Source: Xiphophorus maculatus (Eukaryota; Chordata; Actinopteri; Cyprinodontiformes; Poeciliidae). Taken from it: a DNA stretch of 64,000 nucleotides. The DNA lies in the NCBI RefSeq assembly GCF_002775205.1, contig NC_036456.1:6525463-6589462 (forward strand). Direction: 5' to 3'. Positions 22,918 through 36,390 of the stretch are shown piece after piece. The notes under the pieces are model-generated. The model was not told where the DNA came from, did not search any database, and saw only the letters and a program-made list of their open reading frames with translations. The position numbers and the translations under genes are program-made. Numbering within the stretch: position 1 is the first letter of the stretch; each line of letters begins with the position of its first letter.

Positions 22918-23327
22918 CCAGTGTCTAGATGCAGTCAAGGTTTTGATGGGATCCGTTTTTGTGGCCTTAGCAGAAAAGATGTTGCAGTTTTTTTTACAAA
23001 TAATCATGTAAGTTGACTAATGTTGTTGTATCCACAAAATGTTGGCTAGATGATGACTAGTTAATTCATACCAATATATCATGAAATGCCTGTTAACATG
23101 AATATTAATGTTGCTGTTAACTCATGTAATATTCCTTGATAGATAGTTGTTGCCAGGAATAAACCCAGTTCTCTTTATTTTCTTTGCAAAAGTTGTTCTC
23201 ACTGTTGCTTTTGATATATTTCAAAGAAATGTTTATTGTCACAACAGAAGGAGCAAAGAGTCGGAGAGGAGACAACAGACCAGAGGTCAGCAGCAGGACC
23301 ATGATGTAGGATCTTCTGTTACCTGAG

Positions 23328-23437
23328 AATAATTTGCTTAAGACGAGCAAATTATTACTTATTAATCATTTGTTTATTACTAAGATAAGTAAAAGCAAAT
23401 TATTACTTATCATGCAGATAAGTAATAATTTGCTTAT
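23328..23437. repeat. AT-rich self-complementary repeat (left)
   Basis: Alternating aataatttgctta and taagcaaattatt motifs fold back on each other. The right-arm counterpart is about twice as long (34918-35131). Confidence 0.7.
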
Positions 23438-23639
23438 GCCCTAATTTCCACCCATACAAACACAAAACCAACACAATGCTTATGACCCACACAAATACAG
23501 GCTACAAGCACACAAATGTAGACACGTTGTGTGTCTGACCCACACAAAGACAAACACACACAATGTTACACAGCCACACACACAAACATATATTCCTACA
23601 TAGCCTATTTCTTACAAATTACACTAAGTTATAAAAATA

Positions 23640-24110
23640 GTCAAAATAAACCTTACCTAGTAGATATGAACTCTCCTCTTGCCGGTTCTCAGGCTCAGAT
23701 TCTGTCTGTGACACCCAGAGGAGGTGAAATGATCCCATACGCTGCATTTCTTTTCTTTTTGCAAATATTTCTGACAAAATGTAACTGTCTACAATCTGTT
23801 ACACAAATTCTCTGTTTAATTTTTAGCTTCACATTTAGATATGGAAAAAGTTTGAGTCACAAAAAATCCCCAAGCAGTTTTGAATCTGAACTCAGATCCA
23901 GAACCGCACAGCATTCTGGGAGATGTAGGCAGAGGCATGACTTTAGCAGTTCTTCCTCGCTCTCTCTTTGGTTACCTAGCAACTTAGTCATTCTTTGGTT
24001 ACCTAGCAACGACCTTTTGCGTAACTTGCGCAGCAGCAGTTTCAGGTTTGGCCACTGTGCCTCATAACTGGAAAACAAATTTAAAAACAAACATGTGGAG
24101 TGAAAACTTA
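23640..24110. other. conserved non-coding-like segment with paired X-box-like motifs (left)
   Basis: It contains GTTACCTAGCAAC at 23971-23983 and again at 23998-24010, each fitting the RFX X-box form GTNRCC-N-RGYAAC. Open frames exist on both strands, but none has recognisable protein features. It may be part of an unclassified repeat. Confidence 0.35.
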
Positions 24111-24742
24111 AATAGGACATTTCACGCCACCAGTTTGGTTGTATTTTGGATAATTAAAACAAAAGACTAATAAATAATTATCAATATTAACAATTATTGA
24201 CAGACTTTTACTGCTATGAGTTTTTCAGCTTTATTGTCCAGCTCACATTCAATAGAGATCTAAAAAACTGGTTTCCTTTCCTTGTGACGTGACGTTTACA
24301 TATGTAGCCTGAGAATCATTTAGCCTCACAGGACACAATAACTGGGGTCCTTAATGTGCAGAATATTTGATTTCCAGTTGAGACAGATTAAACAAAGCTG
24401 TCTTATTTCTTGACTTTTGTTCAGAAATCAGAACATATGCGTATCAAACATTAGGTAGCTACTGCTGAAATGTGGCAATCTCGAAAATAACAGAGTAAAA
24501 GCACAAAAAGGAAAATACAACGTATAAAAAGCAAGAAAAGAAATACAGCAGTTTCCTCTGGCTGCACAAACTAAATACAGAGAGCTGCATGACACCACAC
24601 TGATTTAGAGCACGTGATTGTGATAGGACTTATTTTATTAACACTTACATTAAACAGTAACGTCTCAGTTCACTTTTAATACTGGAGCCATGATGATCAG
24701 ACATCTTGTCATCACGTGCAGGAAATGGCCGCCCTGCACCGC

Positions 24743-25227
24743 GTGCAGGTTCCCTGAACCATCCGTTCCACTAACACACCATCTCATTAAAATACTGACT
24801 GCTTATCGCATAAATGAGAATGTACCGACATATTTCAACAAGTGATGTATATATTTACCAATTTTCTGCCAAATCTGTCTCCCGCAGATGAAACACTCAC
24901 AGTTCACATCCACGTTCGGCACGTAGCTTAGCAACACAGGAAGGCAACAAGATGCATTTCCTGCCCCGTCTTGGGAAACAGCATTGAAACACTGCTCTCT
25001 GGTGGTCAAAATGTGCAGCACCCGAGACCAACTACCTGCACATATTTAAATATAAAGAACAAATAAAATTACATAACTGAACCAAAATAATTCGACATAA
25101 CATTTATTTCTGTCCAGCGTTGCAAAATCCTAAATGTTCTTCATAGAGTGAAGCTCTGGATTGTGTTGTGACTAAACCATGTTTTTAAAAAAAAAGATCT
25201 CCCACGCTCACTTTGTACAAATTTCAG
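24743..25227. other. no gene seen at left edge of spacer
   Basis: About 485 bases between the palindrome edge and the first recognised lectin exon. I searched by eye for a signal-peptide exon on the plus strand and found none. Confidence 0.45.
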
Positions 25228-26409
25228 ACAGACAAATCAGTATCAGTATCACTTTGTCAGTGGATCTTTCACCTGGAGAGAAGCTCAGGCCTACTGCAGA
25301 CAGAAACACACAGACCTGGCCACCATCCAGAGTCCCACAGAAGTGGAGCGAGTTTTGGATACGCTTTCATCTGCTGGTCACACATCGGAGGTCTGGATCG
25401 GTTTGTACAGTGAGATGGACTGGAGGTGGTCTGATGGTTTCGCAGGGAACGGGGCTGAATACAGGGACTGGGAAACCTCTGACTATGAACCAGATTTTTA
25501 TTATGCCTACCAGTTCTGTGTGTTGATTGCTAACAATGGCAAATATTGGGATGATTCCTGCAGCATCTCGTACCCATTTATCTGCTACAACGGTAATGAG
25601 AAGCAACTACTACATTCAGTTCTAACAAAGACTTGATCATAAAATGTACAAATGCTGCTCGTTTTCATTCTCTACTGCAGGCACACAGGAGAATCCTGAA
25701 TATGTTCTGGTCAATGAACCCAGATCCTGGTCCGATGCTCAGACGTACTGCAGGCAGAACTTCAGAGACCTGGCTACCATCAGGAACCACACAGAAAACC
25801 AGAGAGCTCAAAGTTTGCTTCCTAGTCCGGCCTTTGTATGGATTGGTCTGTTTAGAGATCCAAACTTTCACTGGTCTGATGGGAGCAGATTTGTCTACAG
25901 AAACTGGGCAAAAGTTTTCAACATAATAGGCTCCAACAGAATCATTTGTGGAGTCACATGGAGTCCAGGGCAATGGAGGTTTCGCTCATGTGAAACAAAA
26001 AGGTCATTTGTTTGCCACAGCCTCCCAGGCAAGTCTTTAAATGGTATTCACTTATTGATGTGCATGTAGGAGAACATGAGCTGCAGTTTTAAGTGTAGCT
26101 TCATTTTTCTTGTTTAAAACGTAGAAATGAAACAGCTTGTGAAGCTGAGACTGAAGACTGAGGACTCTGTCAATCTGAACGATCCGCTTGTGATGGCAAA
26201 CATCCTGAAAAAGGTAAAGTTTGAAGATTAAAAAAAAAAAGTACAGTCCTTTGGAGCACTAATCAATCTAATCAACCCATCCCCCAAACCCATACTTCGC
26301 TCACCAGCTGCAGGACAGACTGAATGAGAATGGAACGAGTGGAACCACCTTGAAATGGAGAGAGCAGCCTGACGGAGACGTCTATAAGAAGAAGAAGGTC
26401 GAACTCTGA
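25228..26409 (+). CDS. C-type lectin-like protein with two CTLDs, 5' exons missing
   Basis: Exons 25228-25592, 25681-26028, 26125-26213 and 26308-26409 join in frame (phases 1, 1, 0) into about 300 residues. CTLD1 has YHFVSGSFTWREAQAYC, DLATIQSP, VWIGLY, a QPD-like EPD, and YWDDSC in place of WND, so calcium-dependent sugar binding is possible. CTLD2 has YVLVNEPRSWSDAQTYC, DLATIRNH, VWIGLF and RSCETKRSFVC, but lacks clear EPN/WND residues. The tail (KQLVKLRLKTEDSVNLNDP, then TLKWREQPDGDVYKKKK) is typical of fish CTL proteins. The third intron starts with GCAAGT. No signal-peptide exon is present between the palindrome edge at 24742 and 25228. Likely a 5'-truncated gene. Confidence 0.8.
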
Positions 26410-28620
<2,211 letters not shown>

Positions 28621-28660
28621 ACCTGCTGCTGCTGCTGTTGCTCAGCAACAAACACACAAC

Positions 28661-28676
28661 GGCTCTTTTAAGAGCC
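28661..28676 (+). terminator. histone mRNA 3' stem-loop (H2A, spacer)
   Basis: ggctcttttaagagcc, 40 bases past the stop. Confidence 0.95.
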
Positions 28677-28718
28677 ACACACTTTACTGTAAGAGCTCTG
28701 ACTGCTGCTGCTGCTGTG

Positions 28719-30165
28719 ATATTACTTTTTTCACTTCTAGAATTAAAGTTTTATTTGTGTCAGATTATTTTTAAAGATTACTTGTGATTATGGGCCAGTT
28801 TTATTGGGAATTAATTGAATAATTGCACAAAAATCCTCGTAAAAGCCTAATTAAATAGCCACTTGGTTGCTACTGAAATTACAGAATTTTCTCTCTTAAA
28901 CATGCAGTGATTATAATAACTGATGTGTAAAACTAATAAATGTTTGACATAATAAAGGTCTAAATATCTTAACAAATGAACCTGAACCAAACCAGATCTT
29001 AGGTATTTTTATTTAAAACAGCATCTGAGCAGCGCTTCATAAGGTGCACATATTAATAATCATTATTCATAACCACAGTAATATCTATAGAGGAGTCAGT
29101 AGAAGTTTTCTTGTAAAACATTTAACCAGTCCATTGATACATTATGTTTTTGTATTTATTCAAGCATTAATAAGATATCTTAATGCTCTGTTTTCTGTTA
29201 TGGTTGGTAAAACTCAATATCTCATCACACAGAACTAGAATTTACTGAAACTATAAAAGCTACAATCCGTAGGTCCAAATGAGGATTGGGCCTCATTTAG
29301 ATTTGTGGTTTGAAGCATCTCTGTAGAAACCGTTTCCCCTTCATGTTTTCTGATAGTTTTCTTAAAAGTTTGTTTTTATTTACTTTGCATTGGGATTTGA
29401 AAACTTCCTATATGGGTTTAATGTATGTTGACGGATGTTCAGTTAGTTTTTAGTGTTTAAATCCTCACAGTGGTGGTTCAGTTCTTTAGCAGCATCATTA
29501 GAGCAGGTTCGTACTTTAATAGCTAAAAGTACAAGTTTAACAGCATTTAAGTCAAACATAAAGAACCAGAACATGAAGTAATTGATGAAACAAAATAGGA
29601 TATTAATTACTTTATTAACAATGTTGTAGATTTAAATGGACTTTAAGAAAACTGGCAACATTACCAGTTCTGTTTACCAGGAAGTATAATCATTATAACC
29701 TTTAACTAGGAGTACTAGGTTTTTGATTTCTCCAGAACTTAATGAAACAGGGCCAAAAGAACCAACGACTCTTGATGGCTCTGATGGCTCAAATTAGCAT
29801 CTATTCTTCAATTGTAAATGTGGTCGTTGACAGTCAGGCCAGAAGGTAGGAGTGTGAATAGTCCATGTTGGGGGTGGGTATCTATGATACCTACAGGAGA
29901 TCAGATCTCCTGTAGGTAGTGCTCTTCAGTCTAGTTTTGAAGCATACATGAAGTGTTTTTGGAGAGATGTGACCTTTGGCAGCTGATGTTGTGCTGAATT
30001 ATCCAGTCTAAGTCTAAGGAACAATTGTGCAACTGTGAGATGCATTGAGGCCGTTACCAGGGTACTTAAAATCCTTCAGGTCATTTGGACCATCTCTAGA
30101 CTGCATAGGAGTGGCGTCAACGTGGACTAACTAAGAGATTCCTTTAGCTATGAAAACTAGAAACT
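28719..30165. other. intergenic, H2A to H4 (spacer)
   Basis: AT-rich and without recognisable genes. It holds a near-perfect palindrome at 29888-29918 (15-bp arms around one base). Confidence 0.55.
29888..29918. repeat. near-perfect 31-bp palindrome
   Basis: tacctacaggagatc, one central A, then its exact reverse complement. There is no loop, so it is a cruciform-type symmetry rather than an RNA hairpin. Confidence 0.7.
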
Positions 30166-30190
30166 TCAGCTTCTTAAAGAAAATGTGTTT

Positions 30191-30206
30191 GGCCCTTAAA
30201 AGGACC
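30191..30206 (-). terminator. histone mRNA 3' stem-loop with G-U pair (H4, spacer)
   Basis: On the minus strand ggtccttttaagggcc. Compared with the other two H4 genes one C is a T, so the third stem pair becomes a U-G wobble in RNA. Confidence 0.85.
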
Positions 30207-30236
30207 GTTTTGTTTTATTTATGTAAAGAATCAAGT

Positions 30237-30608
<372 letters not shown>

Positions 30609-31049
30609 CTATATGTGGGAACTGCGGACGTGAAAGAGAACAGGGGCGGAACCGAGCTGCACAGATCCGGTCCAGTTATTGAAACCGGCCGAAAAAGTTT
30701 CTGTTTTTCTTCATTGGAGTTTTTATGTTGGATTTCTGGTACAATTATTTTTTTATTCACTGCCTTTATACGCTTATCGAATTCAACATTTTTCTAATTG
30801 TAGCCCAGTGATAAACTGAGGTTATGGTAGTTACTATTTGTTAAGGTTAATTTTACATAGTTCAAAATAAGATACAAGTATATTAAAAGTAAATTACTGT
30901 TTACTCAAACCTACATTGGTGAACAACTAAGTGTTTAGTATTCTTCTTTCTGAAAGAAATACATTGGTATTTTCCTTCACCTTAATAGTTGAATAATATA
31001 AAGGTCACTATTGAGTAATTATCTTATTTGATGATGAAAACTATTGTTT

Positions 31050-31670
31050 GTTAGTGAGCTATTGTGTAAATATTGTAACTGAAAGAAGCCGTGTGACGTA
31101 AGCTGCACTGCGCATTCTCTGATCTCACCATTTTCATTGGCAGTGGGGACAGTTTGTCCGGTGCGGGATGGGGATTGGTGGAGAGGAGGAGAGGGCGGGA
31201 GCAAGGGAGAGAGGGGGAAGGGTGGAGAACGGAGGCGGACGAGAGAAAAAAAAAAAAACAATAGCAAAAAGAGGAATAAATAAGAAAGAGAAGAGAGACG
31301 AAAAGGAGAGACAGAGGGACAACAGGACGAGAGAGCACGGAAGTCGGGAGAAGTTGGAGGAGTTCAGTTGACGCTGGAGGGACGAGGCAGGAGGGGGCCG
31401 GAGCAAGTGGTCGCGACGGACTTCGGGCTAAGCTAAGTGGGCTAACGCTTTAGCGCCACGGTCCTGCGGCAGCCGTTGAGCCGCGGCGGAGTTGAGAGGA
31501 GGGAGGCATCTCAGCGTTTCCTATGTTTTCCCCGAATTGCACCGCTCTCAAATTGTTTCTTTCATTCGTCCTCCCTCTGGGATTTCAACGTCTACTCCTC
31601 GTTGGTCACAGGCCTGCACCGTTGGGTTTTCTCGGGTCTTTTCCCATTTCTCCACCACCATTTGAAGGTC
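31050..31670 (+). promoter_or_regulatory. orphan CpG-rich promoter and 5' exon
   Basis: A CpG-rich stretch with a GTGACGTAA CRE-like site (31092), a long GA-rich tract (31160-31400) and a GC-rich exon-like part. It ends at a GTGAGT donor-like site at 31671. It resembles the first non-coding exon of a housekeeping gene, but no downstream exon is found before the right arm. A LINE has inserted exactly at the donor. The gene is unknown. Confidence 0.4.
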
Positions 31671-31682
31671 GTGAGTAGAACT

Positions 31683-31686
<4 letters not shown>

Positions 31687-31713
<27 letters not shown>

Positions 31714-32327
31714 CTTTCGAAAAATTTTTATTGTTACTGTAAACATTAAAAAATTACATTATTGCAGTTATACAGAAAATTTTTTTCTGATAAGAACAGA
31801 ATTTTTCTTTCGAAAAATTTTTATTGTTACTGTAAACATTAAAAAATTACATTATTGCAGTTATACAGAAATTTTTTTCAGGAACTTACAAAATCATTAG
31901 TTCAGACTAAAAGAAGCTAAGAACAAGAATATAAAATACAAAATCTCTGTGGGTTAAAAGTTGAGCAGGACCGGGGTGACTCCTTCCAAAGTCCGGGGCC
32001 GTCCCGTCCTTCCAGACAGCACTTGGTGCTCAGAGGGGAAACCTGCCCTGAAGCTCCTTCCCTCCTGCCTCACCCGGAGAGCCAGGCCGCCGCTGCTTGG
32101 ACCTCTGCTCGTGGAGCGCCGGCTCCTTCGTCCACGGAGGCGCAGGCGATTCTTCTTGGTGGCTGTGTCCTTGGCGCGCCACCTGCAGCCCTTGATGTTG
32201 CTCTTTTTGCTGCCGCCATCCGGATCACAGCCACGGGGGGCATCTGCCTGCGCCTGCTCACCAGCAAGTTTCTGGAGGTCCAAATGGCGTCTTTGATGGT
32301 GGCGAGGGTGAGCCACATCTCAGCAAA
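31687..32327 (-). mobile_element. 5'-truncated LINE (L1/Tx1-like) with 16-bp target duplication
   Basis: The identical 16-mer gtgagtagaactgact flanks it at 31671-31686 and 32328-32343. It ends (minus strand) in AATAAA-containing sequence and a poly(A) tail (T-run at about 31684-31713). A 93-bp piece of the 3' UTR is tandemly doubled (starts 31711 and 31804). Minus-strand translation near 32318-32250 gives AEMWLTLATIKDAIWTSRN and LLVSRRRQMPP, like the C-terminal end of L1/Tx1-type ORF2. The intact target duplication suggests a young insertion. Family placement is less certain than the retrotransposition itself. Confidence 0.75.
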
Positions 32328-32343
32328 GTGAGTAGAACTGACT

Positions 32344-33140
32344 GTTCAGGACGATATATTAGCTTGGACATTGCTTGTGAACATTAAGTGTTTAGTGGGC
32401 CCGCCTTATGTGCTGCCTTATGTGAAAAGTATATGTTGTTTTCCATTTTTTTTTTGTGTTGTTTTCCTAAAACTTAAAAGTATTCACAGCTTACAGTTCA
32501 ATGGTGATTAACAGTGAGGGTTCCCTGTCACCGTAGTTAATAAAGTGAAGCTGAGTAATTTCGCCTGAATTTCTATTTCTCTGGGTCATATTTGTTACAA
32601 ACCAGGTCAGTGGTATTACCTCATTGATGTCGAACCCAAGCACCCACCATTTTAGTTTTTCTCATAGAGTGGTTTAAGGTGCTACATAATGTTCACTTAA
32701 AAATCTTAAAAATATGTTTAAGTAAATCACATTTTTAATGGAATAATCTTTACTAATCTTTGTTCCTTACACAGAATGTGTTAAACCATTTCAGTCATAA
32801 TGAAGAGCATTTTTATGTGTTTTCACTGGAAAGGAAATAAAAATTTCAGGTGCAGGTAAATAGTTCAATCTTCTCTTCATTTCTCAAATCCAGTGCATCA
32901 GTTTGAGTTGATTTTTTTTCTGCTTACATGGCAGCAACTTGCTCATATACAATTGCTCTTTAAATGCAGTTGGACAAATAACCACATTGTGCAATTTAAA
33001 AAATTGTGTGCAGTCTCAACATGTGGCTTGGTTATAGGCAGCAGCAGCAGTAGGTGTAATTCTGAGAGAAAAGTCATTTCAATCTGTTGGCAGATTTAAT
33101 TCAATTTACTGTAAGGACAGGATTTGCTCTACAGAGAATA
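32344..33140. other. no gene seen between LINE and H1
   Basis: AT-rich. I looked for a second exon of the orphan promoter and found none. Confidence 0.45.
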
Positions 33141-33146
33141 AATGGA

Positions 33147-33162
33147 GGCTCTAAAAAGAGCC
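33147..33162 (-). terminator. histone mRNA 3' stem-loop (H1)
   Basis: On the minus strand ggctctttttagagcc: canonical stem, loop TTTT, 34 bases past the H1 stop. Confidence 0.9.
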
Positions 33163-33195
33163 TTTTGTGCTCTGAGTGCAGGTTGAAGCAGCTGT

Positions 33196-33473
33196 TTACT
33201 TCTTGGCCGGTTTAGCGGCTTTGGGCTCCTTGGCGAGCTTGAAGGAGCCGGAGGCCCCCGTGCCCTTAGTCTGGCTCAGGGTCCCTTTGGTGACCAGCTT
33301 GGTGACGGCGGTGTTGATGCGCTTGTTGGCCTTGCTCACGTCCACTCCTTTCCCGGCCAGCACCTTCTTGAGGGCCGCCAGGGACATCCATCCCTGGCGC
33401 TCCTTGGACTCGGCCACGGTGAGTTTCGGGAGGCTGGGTCCGTCCTGCTTGGCCCGGGGAGCGGACTTCTTCC
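33196..33473 (-). pseudogene. linker histone H1-like, 5'-truncated and short-tailed
   Basis: About 92 codons: a basic start ([18 protein letters not shown]), the winged-helix globular domain ([50 protein letters not shown]) and a tail of only about 12 residues ([12 protein letters not shown]) before the stop. Usual H1 tails are about 100 residues of Lys/Ala/Pro. Upstream the frame meets a stop within a few codons and there is no ATG. The palindrome edge lies only 138 bp further, at 33611. An aaaacag|gaag acceptor-like site could mean a spliced 5' exon, but replication-dependent H1 genes lack introns. Partial gene or a short H1 variant. Confidence 0.7.
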
Positions 33474-34249
33474 TGTTTTACAAAGTTCATATATTTGATT
33501 ATAATACCAGTCATGTTTCATAAACATGAGACTTACAGCTGACTGGTCCAAAATGTTTCAATATGCTCTCACCAAAATGTTTAGGATGATGTCAGAAATG
33601 TACCATCATAGCGGTGCAGGGCGGCCATTTCCTGCACGTGATGATAAGATGTCTGATCATCATGGCTCCCGTATTAAGAGTGAACTGAGACGTTACTGTT
33701 TAATGTAAGTGTTAATAAAATAAGTCCTATCACAATCACGTGCTCTAAATCAGTGTGGTGTCATGCAGCTCTCTGTATTTAGTTTGTGCAGCCAGAGGAA
33801 ACTGCTGTATTTCTTTTCTTGCTTTTTATACGTTGTATTTTCCTTTTTGTGCTTTTACTCTGTTATTTTAGAGATTGCCACATTTCAGCAGTAGCTACCT
33901 AATGTTTGGTACGCATATGTTCTGATTTCTGAACAAAAGTCAGGAAATAAGACAGCTTTGTTTAATCTGTCTCAACTGGAAATCAAATATTCTGCACATT
34001 AAGGACCCCAGTTATTGTGTCCTGTGAGGCTAAATGATTCTCAGGCTACATATGTAAACGTCACGTCACAAGGAAAGGAAACCAGTTTTTTAGATCTCTA
34101 TTGAATGTAAGCTGGACAATAAAGCTGAAAAACTCATAGCAGTAAAAGTCTGTCAATAATTGTTAATATTGATAATTATTTATTAGTCTTTTGTTTTAAT
34201 TATCCAAAATACAACCAAACTGGTGGCGTGAAATGTCCTATTTTATCCT

Positions 34250-34720
34250 GTTTTAACTCCACATGTTTCTTTTTTTAATTTGTTTTCCAGTTATGAGGCA
34301 CAGTGGCCAAACCTGAAACTGCTGCTGCGCAAGTTACGCAAAAGGTCGTTGCTAGGTAACCAAAGAATGACTAAGTTGCTAGGTAACCAAAGAGGGAGCG
34401 AGGAAGAACTGCTAAAGTCATGCCTCTGCCTACATCTCCCAGAATGCTGTGCGGTTCTGGATCTGAGTTCAGATTCAAAACTGCTTGGGGATTTTTTGTG
34501 ACTCAAACTTTTTCCATATCTAAATGTGAAGCTAAAAATTAAACAGAGAATTTGTGTAACAGATTGTAGACAGTTACATTTTGTCAGAAATATTTGCAAA
34601 AAGAAAAGAAATGCAGCGTATGGGATCATTTCACCTCCTCTGGGTGTCACAGACAGAATCTGAGCCTGAGAACCGGCAAGAGGAGAGTTCATATCTACTA
34701 GGTAAGGTTTATTTTGACTA
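34250..34720. other. conserved segment with paired X-box-like motifs (right)
   Basis: Counterpart of 23640-24110. The motif GTTGCTAGGTAAC lies at 34348-34360 and 34375-34387, spaced as in the left arm. Confidence 0.35.
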
Positions 34721-34917
34721 TTTTTATAACTTAGTGTAATTTGTAAGAAATAGGCTATGTAGGAATATATGTTTGTGTGTGTGGCTGTGTAACATTGTGT
34801 GTGTTTGTCTTTGTGTGGGTCAGACACACAACGTGTCTACATTTGTGTGCTTGTAGCCTGTATTTGTGTGGGTCATAAGCATTGTGTTGGTTTTGTGTTT
34901 GTATGGGTGGAAATTAG

Positions 34918-35131
34918 GGCATAAGCAAATTATTACTTATCTTCATGATAAGTAATAATTTGCTTATTACTTACCTTAGTAATAAGCAAATTATTAAGTA
35001 ATAATTTGCTTATTACTTATCTTAGTAAATACATTATTAAAAAGTAATAATTTGCTTATTACTTATCTTAGTAATAAACAAATGATTAATAAGTAATAAT
35101 TTGCTCGTCTTAAGCAAATTATTCTCAGGTA
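34918..35131. repeat. AT-rich self-complementary repeat, expanded (right)
   Basis: Five or so alternating blocks of aagcaaattattactta and its complement, separated by cttagtaataa-type linkers. About 210 bp against about 110 bp in the left arm. Confidence 0.7.
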
Positions 35132-35542
35132 ACAGAAGATCCTACATCATGGTCCTGCTGCTGACCTCTGATCTGTTGTCTCCTCTCCGACTCTTTGCTC
35201 CTTCTGTTGTGACAATAAACATTTCTTTGAAATATATCAAAAGCAACAGTGAGAACAACTTTTGCAAAGAAAATAAAGAGAACTGGGTTTATTCCTGGCA
35301 ACAACTATCTATCAAGGAATATTACATGAGTTAACAGCAACATTAATATTCATGTTAACAGGCATTTCATGATATATTGGTATGAATTAACTAGTCATCA
35401 TCTAGCCAACATTTTGTGGATACAACAACATTAGTCAACTTACATGATTATTTGGGAAAAAACTGCAACATCTTTTCTGCTAAGGCCACAAAAACGGATC
35501 CCATCAAAACCTTGACTGCATCTAGACACTGGTGACAAAGGG

Positions 35543-35780
35543 CAACCTGTGGGGAGCAACGTGTGGAGAGCAACTTGTGGAGGGCAACCTGTGGAGGGCA
35601 ACCTGTGGAGAGCAACGTGTGGAGAGCAACTTGTGGAGAGCAACTTGTGGAGTGCAACGTGTGGAGAGCAACCTGTGGAGGGCAACCTGTGGAGGGCAAC
35701 CTGTGGAGTGCAACGTGTGGAGAGCAACTTGTGGAGAGCAACCTGTGGAGAGCAACTTGTGGAGAGCAACTCTCACCTGA
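35543..35780 (-). repeat. 14-bp minisatellite, about 17 units (right)
   Basis: Same unit as 22554-22917 on the opposite strand. Starts of the caac core run from 35543 to 35767 in steps of 14. It has nine fewer units than the left arm, with a different order of unit variants. Confidence 0.95.
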
Positions 35781-35789
35781 CATTATGTT

Positions 35790-36320
35790 TCTCTAATCTG
35801 AACCGTTTGCAAATTCAGTTTTCTAGAAATTAATGCTACCTTTCTTGAGGACAATGTTCATTATAGTCAATCATCCCAATTTACATCATTTTTGAAATCC
35901 TGGGGGAACCGGAGCACCCGGAGAAAACCCTCCACTAACACGGGGAGAACAGACAAACTCCCACAGAAAGAGGCGCCTGGTTGAGAACAAAGGCCTCTTT
36001 TCTGTGAAGATGTCGTGTTAACCACTGCATCACCGTGGTTACCTTTTTTTTTGTCTAAAATATAAGATGTAATTTGGGGTTTTGAAAATGGTTCTGACCT
36101 GGACTCTTTTAACTAGTTGCTTGTTTTAGAGGTTTTCTTTTCTCTCCACAAATGTTTCTCCAATCTGAACCGTTTGCAAATTAAATTTGATAGAAATTAA
36201 TACCTTTCTTGAGGACACGTTACATTGGGCAATCATCAAAATTTACATGGTTTTTAGAAATCTGGGGGAAACCGGAGCACCCGGAGAAAACCCACGGCCA
36301 TTTTTTTTTTCTGGTCTAAA
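35790..36320 (-). repeat. duplicated dispersed teleost repeat (right)
   Basis: Mirror of 22000-22535, both copies of the ccggagcacccggagaaaac block retained. Confidence 0.6.
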
Positions 36321-36390
36321 ATAAGAGATTTTTTCGGGGGTTTTGCAAACGGTTCAGAAATTCTCTAGACATTTTCTCCTTGTTGCTCTA

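Noticed and set aside
22491-23016. Several 110-156-codon frames over the minisatellite on both strands
   Set aside because: A 14-bp unit without stops keeps multiple frames open; no composition or motif supports coding, and length changes between arms shift the frame.
23531-24067. 178-codon frame on the plus strand and an opposing frame of 73-87 codons
   Set aside because: No recognisable protein features and low-complexity segments. The region looks like repeat-derived non-coding DNA with X-box-like motifs.
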